Of a stretch of DNA of 64,000 bases, positions 8,489-16,771 are shown piece by piece (within the stretch, counting starts at the first letter, position 1; each line of letters opens with the position of its first letter). This stretch comes from Acidobacteriota bacterium (GTDB taxonomy: Bacteria > Zixibacteria > MSB-5A5 > GN15 > FEB-12), in assembly GCA_035529075.1 (NCBI GenBank), contig DATKXK010000014.1, positions 264,264 to 328,263 of the forward strand. Reading direction: 5' to 3'. The translations under genes were made by a program, and so were the position numbers. The notes under the pieces were generated by a model. The model saw only the letters and a list, made by a program, of their open reading frames with translations. It did not search any database and was not told the DNA's origin.

Positions 8489-9658
8489 ATGAAACAGATC
8501 TACCTTGACCATAACGCCACCACGCCGGTCGACCCGGAAGTCATCGAGGCCATGCTGCCGTACTTCAAGACCGGTTTCGGCAACGCCAGTTCCGTTCATT
8601 CGTTCGGGCGCGAAGCAAAGGTGGCCCTCGAGACCGCCCGCGAACGCATCGCCGCCTTTATCAACTGCCGGCCCGAGGAACTGTACTTCACCTCCGGCGG
8701 CACGGAGTCGGACAATATCGCCGTCCTGGGCACGGCGCATCACCTGAAGAACCGCCGCAAGCACCTTGTCGTCGGCGCGACCGAGCATCACGCCGTCCTT
8801 CAACCGGCCGAGCACCTGGCCCGCAACGAGGGATTCCGCCTCGATCTGCTGCCGGTCGACTCCGAGGGATTCGCCTCGCCGGAAAAACTGGCCGGGCTTG
8901 TGTCCGACGACACCGCTCTTGTCTCGGTCATGCACGGCAACAACGAAACCGGAACCATACAGGACATACGGGCGCTCACTGACGTGGCCCGCGACAAAAA
9001 CGTGCTGTTCCACACCGATGCCGTGCAGTCGGTCGGCAAGGTAAAGGTGGACGTCAAAGACCTCGGCGTCGACATGCTTTCGCTGACTGGCCACAAGATT
9101 TACGGTCCCAAGGGCGCGGGTGCCTTGTTCATCCGTCAGGGGATCAAGATATCACCGCTGTTTTTCGGCGGCTCGCACGAGAAGAAGCGCCGCCCCGGCA
9201 CCGAGAACGTTCCCGGCGTGGTCGGCCTGGCCACGGCGCTGGAGATTGCCGGAGAGCGCATGGAAGAAGATGCCGCCCGCCTGGGGCAACTCGCCGATTT
9301 CTTTATCCAGGCCGTGCTGGACAAAATCCCCGACTGCCGCCTGAACAGCCCCCGGAGCAACCGCATCCCGCCGACCGTCAACATCTCGTTTAACGGCGTC
9401 GAGGGCGAGTCGATTGTCCTGGCTCTGGACATGGAAGGTGTCGCTGTCGCCTCCGGTTCCGCCTGCACTTCCGGGGCCATTGAACCCTCGCACGTGCTGA
9501 CCGCCATGGGCGTCCCGGCCGTGACCGCGCAGGGCGCCATCCGGTTTTCGATGGGCCGCTCGACCACGAAAGACGACCTGGCACACGTCCTGGCCGTCCT
9601 GCCGCCGATCATCGAACGCCTGCGCGCCATGTCGCCGATCTACCAGCAACGCAAATAG
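8489..9658 (+). CDS. iscS: Cysteine desulfurase (NifS/IscS family)
   Basis: A 389-residue PLP enzyme that takes sulfur from L-cysteine as a persulfide for iron-sulfur clusters or tRNA thiolation. The N-terminus has the family opening YLDHNATTPVDPEVIEAM. The Schiff-base lysine is Lys203 in LTGHKIYGPKG, and the persulfide cysteine is Cys326 in ASGSACTSG, followed by SHVLTAMG. The extended active-site loop marks group I (IscS/NifS) rather than SufS. No scaffold or ferredoxin genes of an isc operon follow; instead mnmA starts 55 bases downstream, so the main product partner is probably MnmA, as in other paired desulfurase-mnmA loci. The ATG start lacks a strong Shine-Dalgarno site. Confidence 0.93.
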   Translation: MKQIYLDHNATTPVDPEVIEAMLPYFKTGFGNASSVHSFGREAKVALETARERIAAFINCRPEELYFTSGGTESDNIAVLGTAHHLKNRRKHLVVGATEHHAVLQPAEHLARNEGFRLDLLPVDSEGFASPEKLAGLVSDDTALVSVMHGNNETGTIQDIRALTDVARDKNVLFHTDAVQSVGKVKVDVKDLGVDMLSLTGHKIYGPKGAGALFIRQGIKISPLFFGGSHEKKRRPGTENVPGVVGLATALEIAGERMEEDAARLGQLADFFIQAVLDKIPDCRLNSPRSNRIPPTVNISFNGVEGESIVLALDMEGVAVASGSACTSGAIEPSHVLTAMGVPAVTAQGAIRFSMGRSTTKDDLAHVLAVLPPIIERLRAMSPIYQQRK

Positions 9659-9712
9659 GAAACCCGTAGGCAACGACGGTCCGGTATCTCCCGGCCGCCG
9701 CTGCGTGTCATC

Positions 9713-10801
9713 ATGGCTCGAAAGAAAGTTCTCGTTGCCCTTTCCGGCGGAGTCGATTCCTCGGTCGCCGCCCTTTTGCTCGGGGAGCAGGGGTACGACG
9801 TTGTCGGGGCGCATATGAAACTGTGGGACTACGTCGACGTCGGCGGCGATATCCACCGCGACGGCCGCTGCTGCACGCTGGAATCGATCACCGACTGCCG
9901 CTTTGTGTGCGACGCTATCGGCGCGCCGTTTTACGTGCTGAACATGTCGGAGCACTTCAGGAAAGCCGTCATCGAGAACTTCGTCTCCGAGTACCGCTCC
10001 GGCCGCACGCCCAACCCGTGCGTGGCCTGCAACTCCGAGGTCAAGTGGACCGAATTCCTCCGCAAGGCCCGCGAAATAGGCTGTGACTATATCGCTACCG
10101 GTCATTACTCCTTTGTCGAGAAAGCCGGCAACGGCCGCTGGCGCATCCGTCGGGGCGTCGACTTTACCCGCGACCAGTCCTACGTGCTGTGGGGGCTGTC
10201 GCAGGAGGCGCTGTCGATGACCCTCATGCCGCTGGGCGGGCTGGAGAAATCCGAGGTCAGGCAGATCGCCCGCAGGCACAAACTTCGCACCGCCGAACGC
10301 CCCGAGTCCCGCGAGATATGCTTTGTCGCCGATGATGACTACCGACGGTTCCTTGTCGAGTTCGAGGCCAAGCAGGGCCGCCGCCACGAGCCGGGGGAGA
10401 TCGTCCACACCGACGGCCGCGTGCTCGGCAGGCACAACGGCACCGCCTTTTTCACCATCGGCCAGCGCAAGGGACTCGGCATTGCGCACCCCACCCCGCT
10501 GTACGTGCAGGAGATCGATACCAGGGCCAACCGCGTCATAGTCGGCGACAACGACACCCTTTTCAGAAGCGAACTGACCGCCCAGCGCGTCAACTGGGTC
10601 GGCCGGGAACCGTCGAGCGAACCGTTTGAGGCCGCCGTCAAGATCCGCTACCTGCACCCGGCCGCACCGGCCACCGTCACGCCCTTGACAGACAGCTCCG
10701 TCCATGTTACCTTCGAGAACACGCAGCGCGCCATCACACCGGGGCAGTCAGTGGTTTTTTACGAGGGTGACATCCTGTCGGGCGGCGGGATTATCGCGTA
10801 G
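9713..10801 (+). CDS. mnmA: tRNA-specific 2-thiouridylase MnmA
   Basis: A 362-residue cytoplasmic enzyme that adenylates and thiolates U34 of tRNAs for Lys, Glu and Gln. The PP-loop SGGVDSS lies at residues 11-17 and binds ATP. The catalytic pair appears as Cys106 in NPCVACN and Cys203 in REICFV. The position held by Asp99 in the E. coli enzyme is a cysteine here (Cys103), a variant common outside Proteobacteria. The C-terminal beta-barrel contains FFTIGQRKGLGI and a final barrel domain, all at normal length. It follows iscS by 55 bases, which matches its need for persulfide sulfur. A weak stem (CACCCC/GGGGTG, 10813-10838) lies after the gene but has no immediate T-run. Confidence 0.95.
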   Translation: MARKKVLVALSGGVDSSVAALLLGEQGYDVVGAHMKLWDYVDVGGDIHRDGRCCTLESITDCRFVCDAIGAPFYVLNMSEHFRKAVIENFVSEYRSGRTPNPCVACNSEVKWTEFLRKAREIGCDYIATGHYSFVEKAGNGRWRIRRGVDFTRDQSYVLWGLSQEALSMTLMPLGGLEKSEVRQIARRHKLRTAERPESREICFVADDDYRRFLVEFEAKQGRRHEPGEIVHTDGRVLGRHNGTAFFTIGQRKGLGIAHPTPLYVQEIDTRANRVIVGDNDTLFRSELTAQRVNWVGREPSSEPFEAAVKIRYLHPAAPATVTPLTDSSVHVTFENTQRAITPGQSVVFYEGDILSGGGIIA

Positions 10802-10910
10802 GCGGGCTTTCCGCACCCCGGCAGTCAGATGCGGGGTGACAATTGTCCTTTAGTGTCTTTTTCTTTTCTGACCCGGCGGCCGGCGCGCCCTTTATTCGCA
10901 GGCGACTATA

Positions 10911-12560
10911 ATGGAACTCAATCAGCAGGGCACTTGTCAGGTACTGATGTTCAATGATAAGCCCTGCGGCCGCGCGCTCTATGACGGCGGGAAGTGCATC
11001 TGCCACTCGGACAAGCAAGACAAGGATATAGAGCTTTTCCAGCAAGAGCTTGACAAGATCTTTGCAGACAAGGAGGCCGAGCTATACGATCTGAGACGGT
11101 TCGTGTTTCCCGTCGATGGTTGGAGACTGCCGAGCGAGTTCAATAAGAGTGTGTTCCTTTACGAAGCGCGCTTTTGCGGCGAGGCGGGTTTCTCTCGTGC
11201 GCGGTTTTCCACCGACGTGACATTCTTGGAGGCACGGTTTTCCGGTACGGCAAGTTTCGACGGAGCGAGCTTTTCCGGCAACGCGGATTTTTACGGTGCG
11301 CAGTTTTCCGGTGAGGCCTTTTTCACGTTTGCGGAGTTTTCCGGTAAAGCCGGTTTTGACGACGCAGAGTTCTCCGATGCGACGTTTTTCGACCATCTCC
11401 GGTTCACGGGCGCTGCGGATTTTCACGGTGCGCAGTTTTCCGGCGAGGCAGACTTCACTGGCGCGCAGTTTCTCGGCGCGGCGGATTTTCACGGCACGCA
11501 GTTTTCCCGCAACGCGGTTTTTGACGCCGTCCTATTCCGCGGCAAGGCGGATTTCGGTGACGCGAAGTTCCTCGGCGTTACGGATTTCAACTACGCGGTG
11601 TTTTCAAGTCCGGCGGATTTCGAGGGTGCCAGGTTTTCGGGTCTGGCCAGGTTCGGCGGGTGTTCTTTTGGCAGTACGGTGAATTTCAGAGAGTGCCATG
11701 TGCTTGAGAACGGCAGATTGAGCTTCGACAGAGAACCTGAACGTCAGTTGGCTTCGCTACACATGCTCTACCCCTGGGTTCCGGAAGAGCCGAAGATGTT
11801 CGAGCATTGGGCGGATTTTTCCCACATGACGGTCGAGAAGAAGGACTCGCCTTGTTTTCGGAAAACACACCTCGCCAAATGTCTCTTCCTTGAGACGGAT
11901 GTCACGAAAGTCAGCTTTACTGACGTCACGTGGCCAACTGTGCCGAAATTCTTCAAATGGTTTCCCAGATGCGCCGTATGTGATGAAGTTTGGGCCGCAC
12001 AGAAAGGGAAGGGTGACTCCCCCAGGCCTGACTACCGGGCTATTGCTCGCCTGAATCGCCAGCTTCAGAAGAACTACGCGGAGAACCTTCAGTACGCACA
12101 GGCCGGGGATTTCTACATCGGCGAGCAGGAAATGGAACGCAAGGCCAAAGGTCGCCTGCGCCAGTACTTGTGCGCCAGCTCTCTGTACAAACTGGTGTCA
12201 TACTACGGCCAGAGCTACCTGCTGCCGTTCTTCTGGCTGGTGCTCGCGCGCCTTACGTTTCCGTTGTATTTCCTTTACGACGGGATAAAGCTCTACCCTA
12301 ACGCAGAGGGCCTGCACGTCGACGAGGTCAATTATGCGTGGAGTTGGCGGCCCTGGGATTGTCTGTTCTTGACGCGGGACTATTGGAACACGTTTTTCAA
12401 CCACCTGTCATTTATCACTTTTGACCGCTCGGCGATCAACCTGTACGGGTTTCAGCCGTACCAGAAGGCGATTATTGTTCTGCAAACGGTTCTCATAATC
12501 ATCCTGATTACGTTCTTCCTGCTGGCCCTGCGGCGGGCTTTCAAGCGCAAGAGCTTCTGA
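10911..12560 (+). CDS. Pentapeptide-repeat membrane protein with Cys-rich N-terminus
   Basis: A 549-residue protein. The N-terminus holds Cys9, Cys19, Cys29, Cys31 and His32, a possible zinc site of no family I recognise. From about residue 80 to 265 there are tandem pentapeptide repeats in which phenylalanine fills the central position and alanine the i-2 position (ADFYGAQFSGEAFF and similar), predicting a right-handed quadrilateral beta-helix. The C-terminal third has two hydrophobic segments (about 437-458, LLPFFWLVLARLTFPLYFLY, and about 515-540, IVLQTVLIIILITFF) and a basic tail, like small ion-channel or receptor-type membrane domains attached to pentapeptide proteins. The role is unknown. 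The gene is less GC-biased than its neighbours, which hints at, but does not prove, acquisition. Confidence 0.7.
   Translation: MELNQQGTCQVLMFNDKPCGRALYDGGKCICHSDKQDKDIELFQQELDKIFADKEAELYDLRRFVFPVDGWRLPSEFNKSVFLYEARFCGEAGFSRARFSTDVTFLEARFSGTASFDGASFSGNADFYGAQFSGEAFFTFAEFSGKAGFDDAEFSDATFFDHLRFTGAADFHGAQFSGEADFTGAQFLGAADFHGTQFSRNAVFDAVLFRGKADFGDAKFLGVTDFNYAVFSSPADFEGARFSGLARFGGCSFGSTVNFRECHVLENGRLSFDREPERQLASLHMLYPWVPEEPKMFEHWADFSHMTVEKKDSPCFRKTHLAKCLFLETDVTKVSFTDVTWPTVPKFFKWFPRCAVCDEVWAAQKGKGDSPRPDYRAIARLNRQLQKNYAENLQYAQAGDFYIGEQEMERKAKGRLRQYLCASSLYKLVSYYGQSYLLPFFWLVLARLTFPLYFLYDGIKLYPNAEGLHVDEVNYAWSWRPWDCLFLTRDYWNTFFNHLSFITFDRSAINLYGFQPYQKAIIVLQTVLIIILITFFLLALRRAFKRKSF
11155..11700 (+). repeat. 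Degenerate DNA repeats encoding tandem pentapeptides
   Basis: A recurring core (variants of GCGCAGTTTTCCGG) appears about every 30 bases and encodes two pentapeptides per unit. Examples begin near 11297, 11330, 11438 and 11468. This is internal coding repetition, not an intergenic array. Confidence 0.7.
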
Positions 12561-12590
12561 GCGGGGCAGAGGCAGGCCCGCCCATTCCAT

Positions 12591-12619
12591 TTGACAGCCG
12601 ACCCGACCGGCATTACTTT
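12591..12619 (+). promoter_or_regulatory. Sigma-70-type promoter for the UPF0173 hydrolase gene
   Basis: TTGACA (12591-12596), a 17-base spacer, and TACTTT (12614-12619) lie 42 bases before the ATG at 12662. A GAGGAG ribosome site is at 12650-12655. Confidence 0.6.
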
Positions 12620-12661
12620 GCGGGCACAGCACACACATAACAGTTGTCAGAGGAGTTGACC

Positions 12662-13339
12662 ATGCCACAAGCGAGATTCCTGGGCCATTCCTGCGTCATG
12701 CTGACCGAGGGAGAGCACCGGCTGATCATCGACCCCTATATCACCGGCAACCCGCAGGCGCCGGTGGCGGCCACGGAGATCGACGTAAACTACGTGCTCC
12801 TGACACACGGGCACGGCGACCACGTGGGGGACGCCCTGGCTATCGCCCAACGGACCGGGGCGACTATCATCGCCAACTACGAGCTGGCCAGCCTGTGCGC
12901 CAGGGGGGGCGCGACCATCCACCCGATGCACATCGGCGGCGCGCGGAAATTCGACTTCGGCCGCGTCAAGCTGACTATCGCCCATCACGGCGGCGGCTAC
13001 GGCGAGGACGCCTCGGTCTACACCGGCCCGGCGGTCGGGTTTCTCATCAACATCGGCGGGCGCACCGTCTACCACCCGGGCGACACCGGCCTGTTCTACG
13101 ACATGACACTGATAGGGGAGATGAACGAGATCGACCTGGCCTTCCTGCCCATCGGCGACAACTTCACTATGGGCATCGACGACGCCGTCAAGGCGGTCGA
13201 GTTCCTGAAGCCCAAACGGGTGGTCCCGGTCCACTACGACACCTTCGACGTCATCCAGGCCTCGCCGCAGGAGTTCTCCGACAAGGTCAAGGGATCACAG
13301 GTGGTGATCCTCAAACCCGGCGACTCGCTCGACTTTTAG
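12662..13339 (+). CDS. UPF0173 metal-dependent hydrolase (metallo-beta-lactamase fold)
   Basis: A 225-residue cytoplasmic protein of the UlaG/YtkL-like branch of the metallo-beta-lactamase superfamily. The metal motif HGHGDH sits near residue 47 (VLLTHGHGDHVGDA). Later ligands are visible in IAHHGGG, YHPGDTG and PVHYDTFD. The N-terminal FLGHSCVMLTEGEHRLIIDP and the ITGNP loop are hallmarks of UPF0173. The in-vivo substrate is not established for the family. The start at 12662 is set by GAGGAG 6 bases upstream; an in-frame TTG at 12644 is rejected. It appears monocistronic, with its own promoter upstream and an inverted repeat downstream. Confidence 0.9.
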   Translation: MPQARFLGHSCVMLTEGEHRLIIDPYITGNPQAPVAATEIDVNYVLLTHGHGDHVGDALAIAQRTGATIIANYELASLCARGGATIHPMHIGGARKFDFGRVKLTIAHHGGGYGEDASVYTGPAVGFLINIGGRTVYHPGDTGLFYDMTLIGEMNEIDLAFLPIGDNFTMGIDDAVKAVEFLKPKRVVPVHYDTFDVIQASPQEFSDKVKGSQVVILKPGDSLDF

Positions 13340-13364
13340 ACTCTCAGCTACCGGCGCGCATGCC

Positions 13365-13391
13365 GCAGGCCGCCCGAACGGAGTGGCCTGC
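13365..13391 (+). terminator. Weak candidate terminator after UPF0173 gene
   Basis: GCAGGCC (13365-13371) and GGCCTGC (13385-13391) form a 7-bp stem with a 13-base loop, followed by CTTGCTTT rather than a clean T-run. Termination strength is doubtful. Confidence 0.35.
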
Positions 13392-13501
13392 CTTGCTTTG
13401 CCCGTGAACCAAACGGGTGGAAATCCGTTTTATATTGATTGATCGAGAAGACCTTGCTAAGATTACGGCGATTGCCGGACTAATCACGTGTAGAAGAAAC
13501 G

Positions 13502-16345
13502 ATGAAGAAATTACTCAAGATTCTCGCCTGGCTGGCAGGTATTATCGTCCTGCTGGTCATCCTGATCATTGTCGGTTTTGAACTCTTTTTCCCGAAAGAG
13601 CGGGCCCGCCAACTGGCCATCGAGCGCGGCAGCGAGGCCCTCGGGCGCGAGGTCTCGGTGCAGGACATCGACATCTCCCTCTGGGGCGGCCTCGGCGTCA
13701 AGCTCGTGGACGTGGCCGTGGCCAGTCCCGAGGACATCACGACGGACAACCTGCTCGAGGCCGACAATGTTGACGTCAAACTGCGGCTGTGGCCGCTCTT
13801 GAAACGCGAAATCCGGGTCGACCGGTTTATTGTCAACCGCCCCCGCATTGCCCTCGTGAAAACGAAACAGGGCCGCACCAACTACGAATTCCCGACGGTG
13901 GATTCGGCAATGCCGCCCGAGGTCGCCGAGCAGCCGGCAGCGGCCAAAGCCGCCGGAGCGGCGGTGTCGTTCGACGCCCTGGAAATCAACGGTGGCCGCC
14001 TCAGCTATCGTGACGACAGTTCCGGGCTTGCGCTGGTCCTGACCGACCTGAACCTCTCGACGGCGCTGGAGAACCCGGCGCCCGGCCGGTACGCCTCGCA
14101 GGGCAGGGTGAGCATCGACAGCCTGGCCGTAACGCGTGGGCAGACCTATCCGGCCGTGTCGCTCGATTTACACTACGCCGGTGAGTATGACCTGAATGAA
14201 AAGCGCCTCTCCGTCGAGAAGGCTGATTTGCAGGTCAACGGCCTGAAATTCAACATGACCGCCGAAGTGTCCGACCCGCTGGGCGAACCGAGAGCCACGG
14301 GCAATGTCAAGTCCGACCGTATCACCGTAGCCGACCTGTTTAAGCTTCTGCCGCAGAAACAGCGTGACGAGATTGCCGAGTTCAGGCTGGACGGCGATTT
14401 CTCTTTTGACGTCGACGTCCAATACGATGCCTCCGTTACCGAGAACGCCCTCACCTACGCGGGCACGGCGGTCATTTCGGACATGACCATGGCCCGGGAA
14501 GGGATCGAGGGGGAACTGCGGTTCCGGCGGGCGCTCCTTGATTTCAAGCCGGACAACCTGCGCATGAACATCGAGGACGGCACCTTTGACGGCGAGCCGT
14601 TCAAGGGGCATCTCGTGGTCGACAATTTCGACGACCCGGTCGTCAACGGCGAACTGGCCGGGTCGGTCAATCTCGCCTTTGCGCAGCCGTTTCTTCCTCC
14701 CGAGGGCGGGCACGAGGTGGCCGGTCGGGCCAGGGCGGACCTGAAATTCTCCGGCCGCACCGGCGACGTCAAGAGCATGAGCTTTTCCGGCAATCTGACC
14801 GTCACCGAGGGCCGGTACAACTCACCGCAGATGCCCGAACCGATAGAGGCGCTCTCGGTCGACGCCTACTTTGACAACAAGCTGGTAAACGTACGCACGT
14901 TCGAAGCGCGGTTCAAATCCGGATACGTGAATTTCTCGGGCCGGATTGACAATCTCGTTGCCTACCTGATGGCCGACTCGGTCCAGGCGCGGAAGGTTTC
15001 ACCGTCGGTCGACGGTACGTTCAAAGGGGAGCTTGACCTGGCCATGCTCGGCCGCTACCTGCCTGAGAAAGGGCAGCCGGAACTGACCGGACGGCTGGCG
15101 GTTGACGTCAAGGTTGCCGGCGGCGCCGCCCGCCTTGCGGACATCAAGCCCCGGGGCAGGCTTACGGTCACGAAGGGTACCTACACCGATTCGCTCATGC
15201 CTGAGCCGATCACGAATTTTGCCGTTGAGATGGCCCTCCAGCCGGACACCATCGCGATTGACCGCATGTATCTCAAGTTCACGTCCAGCGACGTGACTTT
15301 CACCGGCAAGCTGGTCAACCCGTTCCCGTACCTTCTGCCCGTAAAGGGTCTCGATCGCACCGCGATGACAAAACCCCTCTTTCTCTTTACTTTGTCGTCG
15401 CGGCGGTTTGACACCGATCGGCTCTTTCCCGAGGCCGTTCCCGGCTCCGGTGAGAACCGGGCGTCAAAACCGGTGGACTCGGTGTCCCTCGTCATCCTTC
15501 CCGATATCGACGGTCGGGGGACGCTGCACGTCGACACGCTGATCTACAGCAAGGTCGAGTTCACGGATCTGGATGGCAAGGTCAGGATCAAGGATCGCCG
15601 GATCGAGTGCTACGACGTCACCGGCAACGTATACTCCGGCAAGGTCTCCGGGACTACGACGATCGACCTGAACGACTTTGACAACCCCGTTTACACCGGA
15701 GAGTTCAAGGGCGACCAGGTCGACGTCGACGACTTCATGTCCCGGTTTACCCGGTTCGGCGGTCACGTCTTCGGCAAGTGCGATCTGACCGGCGGCTATA
15801 CGGCGCGCGGTTGGGAGCCGGACGAGTTTCTCAATTCGCTGACCATGAACGGCAGGGGGAACATGCTCGACGGCAAGATTGTCACTTCGGGCACTCTCTA
15901 CAAGCTGATCAGCGGGCTGGCCGACAAGGCCGGTCAGAGCTTTTCCGAGGAACAGCCGATCAAGAATCTTGGCACGGACATTCTCGTCAAAGACGGCAAG
16001 ATTGTGCTGGACAATCTCAAGACACGGCTTACGCAAGTCGGCGATATCGAGATCGGCGGGTTTTACGGTTTTGACGGCAGCATCGGCTATTCCGGCAGCC
16101 TCCTGTTAAGCCAGGAAGTGACGGAGAAGCTGGTCTCGAAAGGCGGCCTGCTGGGCGGCCTGGCCGGTCTGCTCACCGACAAGACGACGGCCCGCCTTGC
16201 ACTGCCGCTGAAAATATCCGGGACGGCGGACAGCCCCAAAGCGGAGTTGGACTACAGTGCGCTGACCAAAACCGCCGGCGACGATCTCGGCAAGAAGGCG
16301 GGCAACCTTCTTGAGGACTTGTTGAAGAAGAAAGACAAGAAGTAG
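13502..16345 (+). CDS. AsmA-like inner-membrane-anchored periplasmic protein
   Basis: A 947-residue protein with one N-terminal anchor (about 3-27: LLKILAWLAGIIVLLVILII) followed by the AsmA N-terminal signature: a stretch running ERARQLAIERGSEALGREV into IDISLWGGLGVKLVDVAVA. The rest is a long series of beta strands, with a C-terminal AsmA-C-like region near 700-930 (GRGNMLDGKIVTSGTLYKLI; IEIGGFYGFDGSIGYSG). The tail after about 915 is lysine-rich (KTAGDDLGKKAGNLLEDLLKKKDKK in sense, ending KKKDKK). AsmA-clan proteins act as bridges for lipid movement between membranes or modulate outer-membrane assembly. This is a second AsmA-clan gene in the window, distinct from tamB, and stands alone with no barrel partner. 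The ATG at 13502 has no strong Shine-Dalgarno. Confidence 0.8.
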   Translation: MKKLLKILAWLAGIIVLLVILIIVGFELFFPKERARQLAIERGSEALGREVSVQDIDISLWGGLGVKLVDVAVASPEDITTDNLLEADNVDVKLRLWPLLKREIRVDRFIVNRPRIALVKTKQGRTNYEFPTVDSAMPPEVAEQPAAAKAAGAAVSFDALEINGGRLSYRDDSSGLALVLTDLNLSTALENPAPGRYASQGRVSIDSLAVTRGQTYPAVSLDLHYAGEYDLNEKRLSVEKADLQVNGLKFNMTAEVSDPLGEPRATGNVKSDRITVADLFKLLPQKQRDEIAEFRLDGDFSFDVDVQYDASVTENALTYAGTAVISDMTMAREGIEGELRFRRALLDFKPDNLRMNIEDGTFDGEPFKGHLVVDNFDDPVVNGELAGSVNLAFAQPFLPPEGGHEVAGRARADLKFSGRTGDVKSMSFSGNLTVTEGRYNSPQMPEPIEALSVDAYFDNKLVNVRTFEARFKSGYVNFSGRIDNLVAYLMADSVQARKVSPSVDGTFKGELDLAMLGRYLPEKGQPELTGRLAVDVKVAGGAARLADIKPRGRLTVTKGTYTDSLMPEPITNFAVEMALQPDTIAIDRMYLKFTSSDVTFTGKLVNPFPYLLPVKGLDRTAMTKPLFLFTLSSRRFDTDRLFPEAVPGSGENRASKPVDSVSLVILPDIDGRGTLHVDTLIYSKVEFTDLDGKVRIKDRRIECYDVTGNVYSGKVSGTTTIDLNDFDNPVYTGEFKGDQVDVDDFMSRFTRFGGHVFGKCDLTGGYTARGWEPDEFLNSLTMNGRGNMLDGKIVTSGTLYKLISGLADKAGQSFSEEQPIKNLGTDILVKDGKIVLDNLKTRLTQVGDIEIGGFYGFDGSIGYSGSLLLSQEVTEKLVSKGGLLGGLAGLLTDKTTARLALPLKISGTADSPKAELDYSALTKTAGDDLGKKAGNLLEDLLKKKDKK

Positions 16346-16771
16346 CCTGTCATTTGCCGCTTTGCGCCGGTCCCGGGGGGTTCGCCCCGCCCGCACTCAG
16401 CCTTGACAGCCCCCGCAGGGGGCAAGTAGCCCTCAATTACTCGCGCGCCGCAATATGTTATTTAACAGTGACTTAACAAGTCTAAGTTAATGTTGCTATT
16501 CAGGTGGTGGTATTCGTGTTACGGTCAGTCCTGACGGCGCACCTGCCCGCCGGTGTGATCCCGCATGCACTCACGCTCATAAAACCGGTGTGCGGTGGTC
16601 AACTTTTCCACAGGAAAGGCCGATGTATCCCATAAGACAGTGTTAGGTTCTTCGGTCGCCGTGTGGCCGTGATGCGGCCTGCCGGGACGTCGGATGTCCG
16701 GGCGGGTCGGAAGCGGCGTGCCACGGGCCGGCCTATATAGTGTACGAGGGCATCTAAACAGATTCCGCATA
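16346..16771 (+). other. 426-base intergenic region
   Basis: No gene is supported here. It holds a GC-rich stem, CGGGG-GGTTCG-CCCCG, near 16374-16389 and GCCCCCGCAGGGGGC at 16409-16423, neither with a T-run. An AT-rich island at about 16451-16500 contains nested inverted repeats, including GACTT-AAC-AAGTC at 16470-16482. The island is the most likely promoter or operator for the signalling pair downstream. Confidence 0.5.

Noticed and set aside
9152-10705. Long open frame on the minus strand (517 residues) opposite iscS and mnmA
   Set aside because: It lies antisense to two genes with clear catalytic motifs, and its composition is what GC-rich codons give on the opposite strand.
16370-16392. 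GGGGGGTTCGCCCC resembling a tRNA T-arm
   Set aside because: No acceptor, D or anticodon arms can be folded around it; it is a plain GC hairpin with a TTCG-like loop.
16609-16617. DnaA-box-like TTTTCCACA in the 426-base intergenic gap
   Set aside because: A single near-match in a region without dnaA, dnaN or a cluster of boxes is expected by chance.
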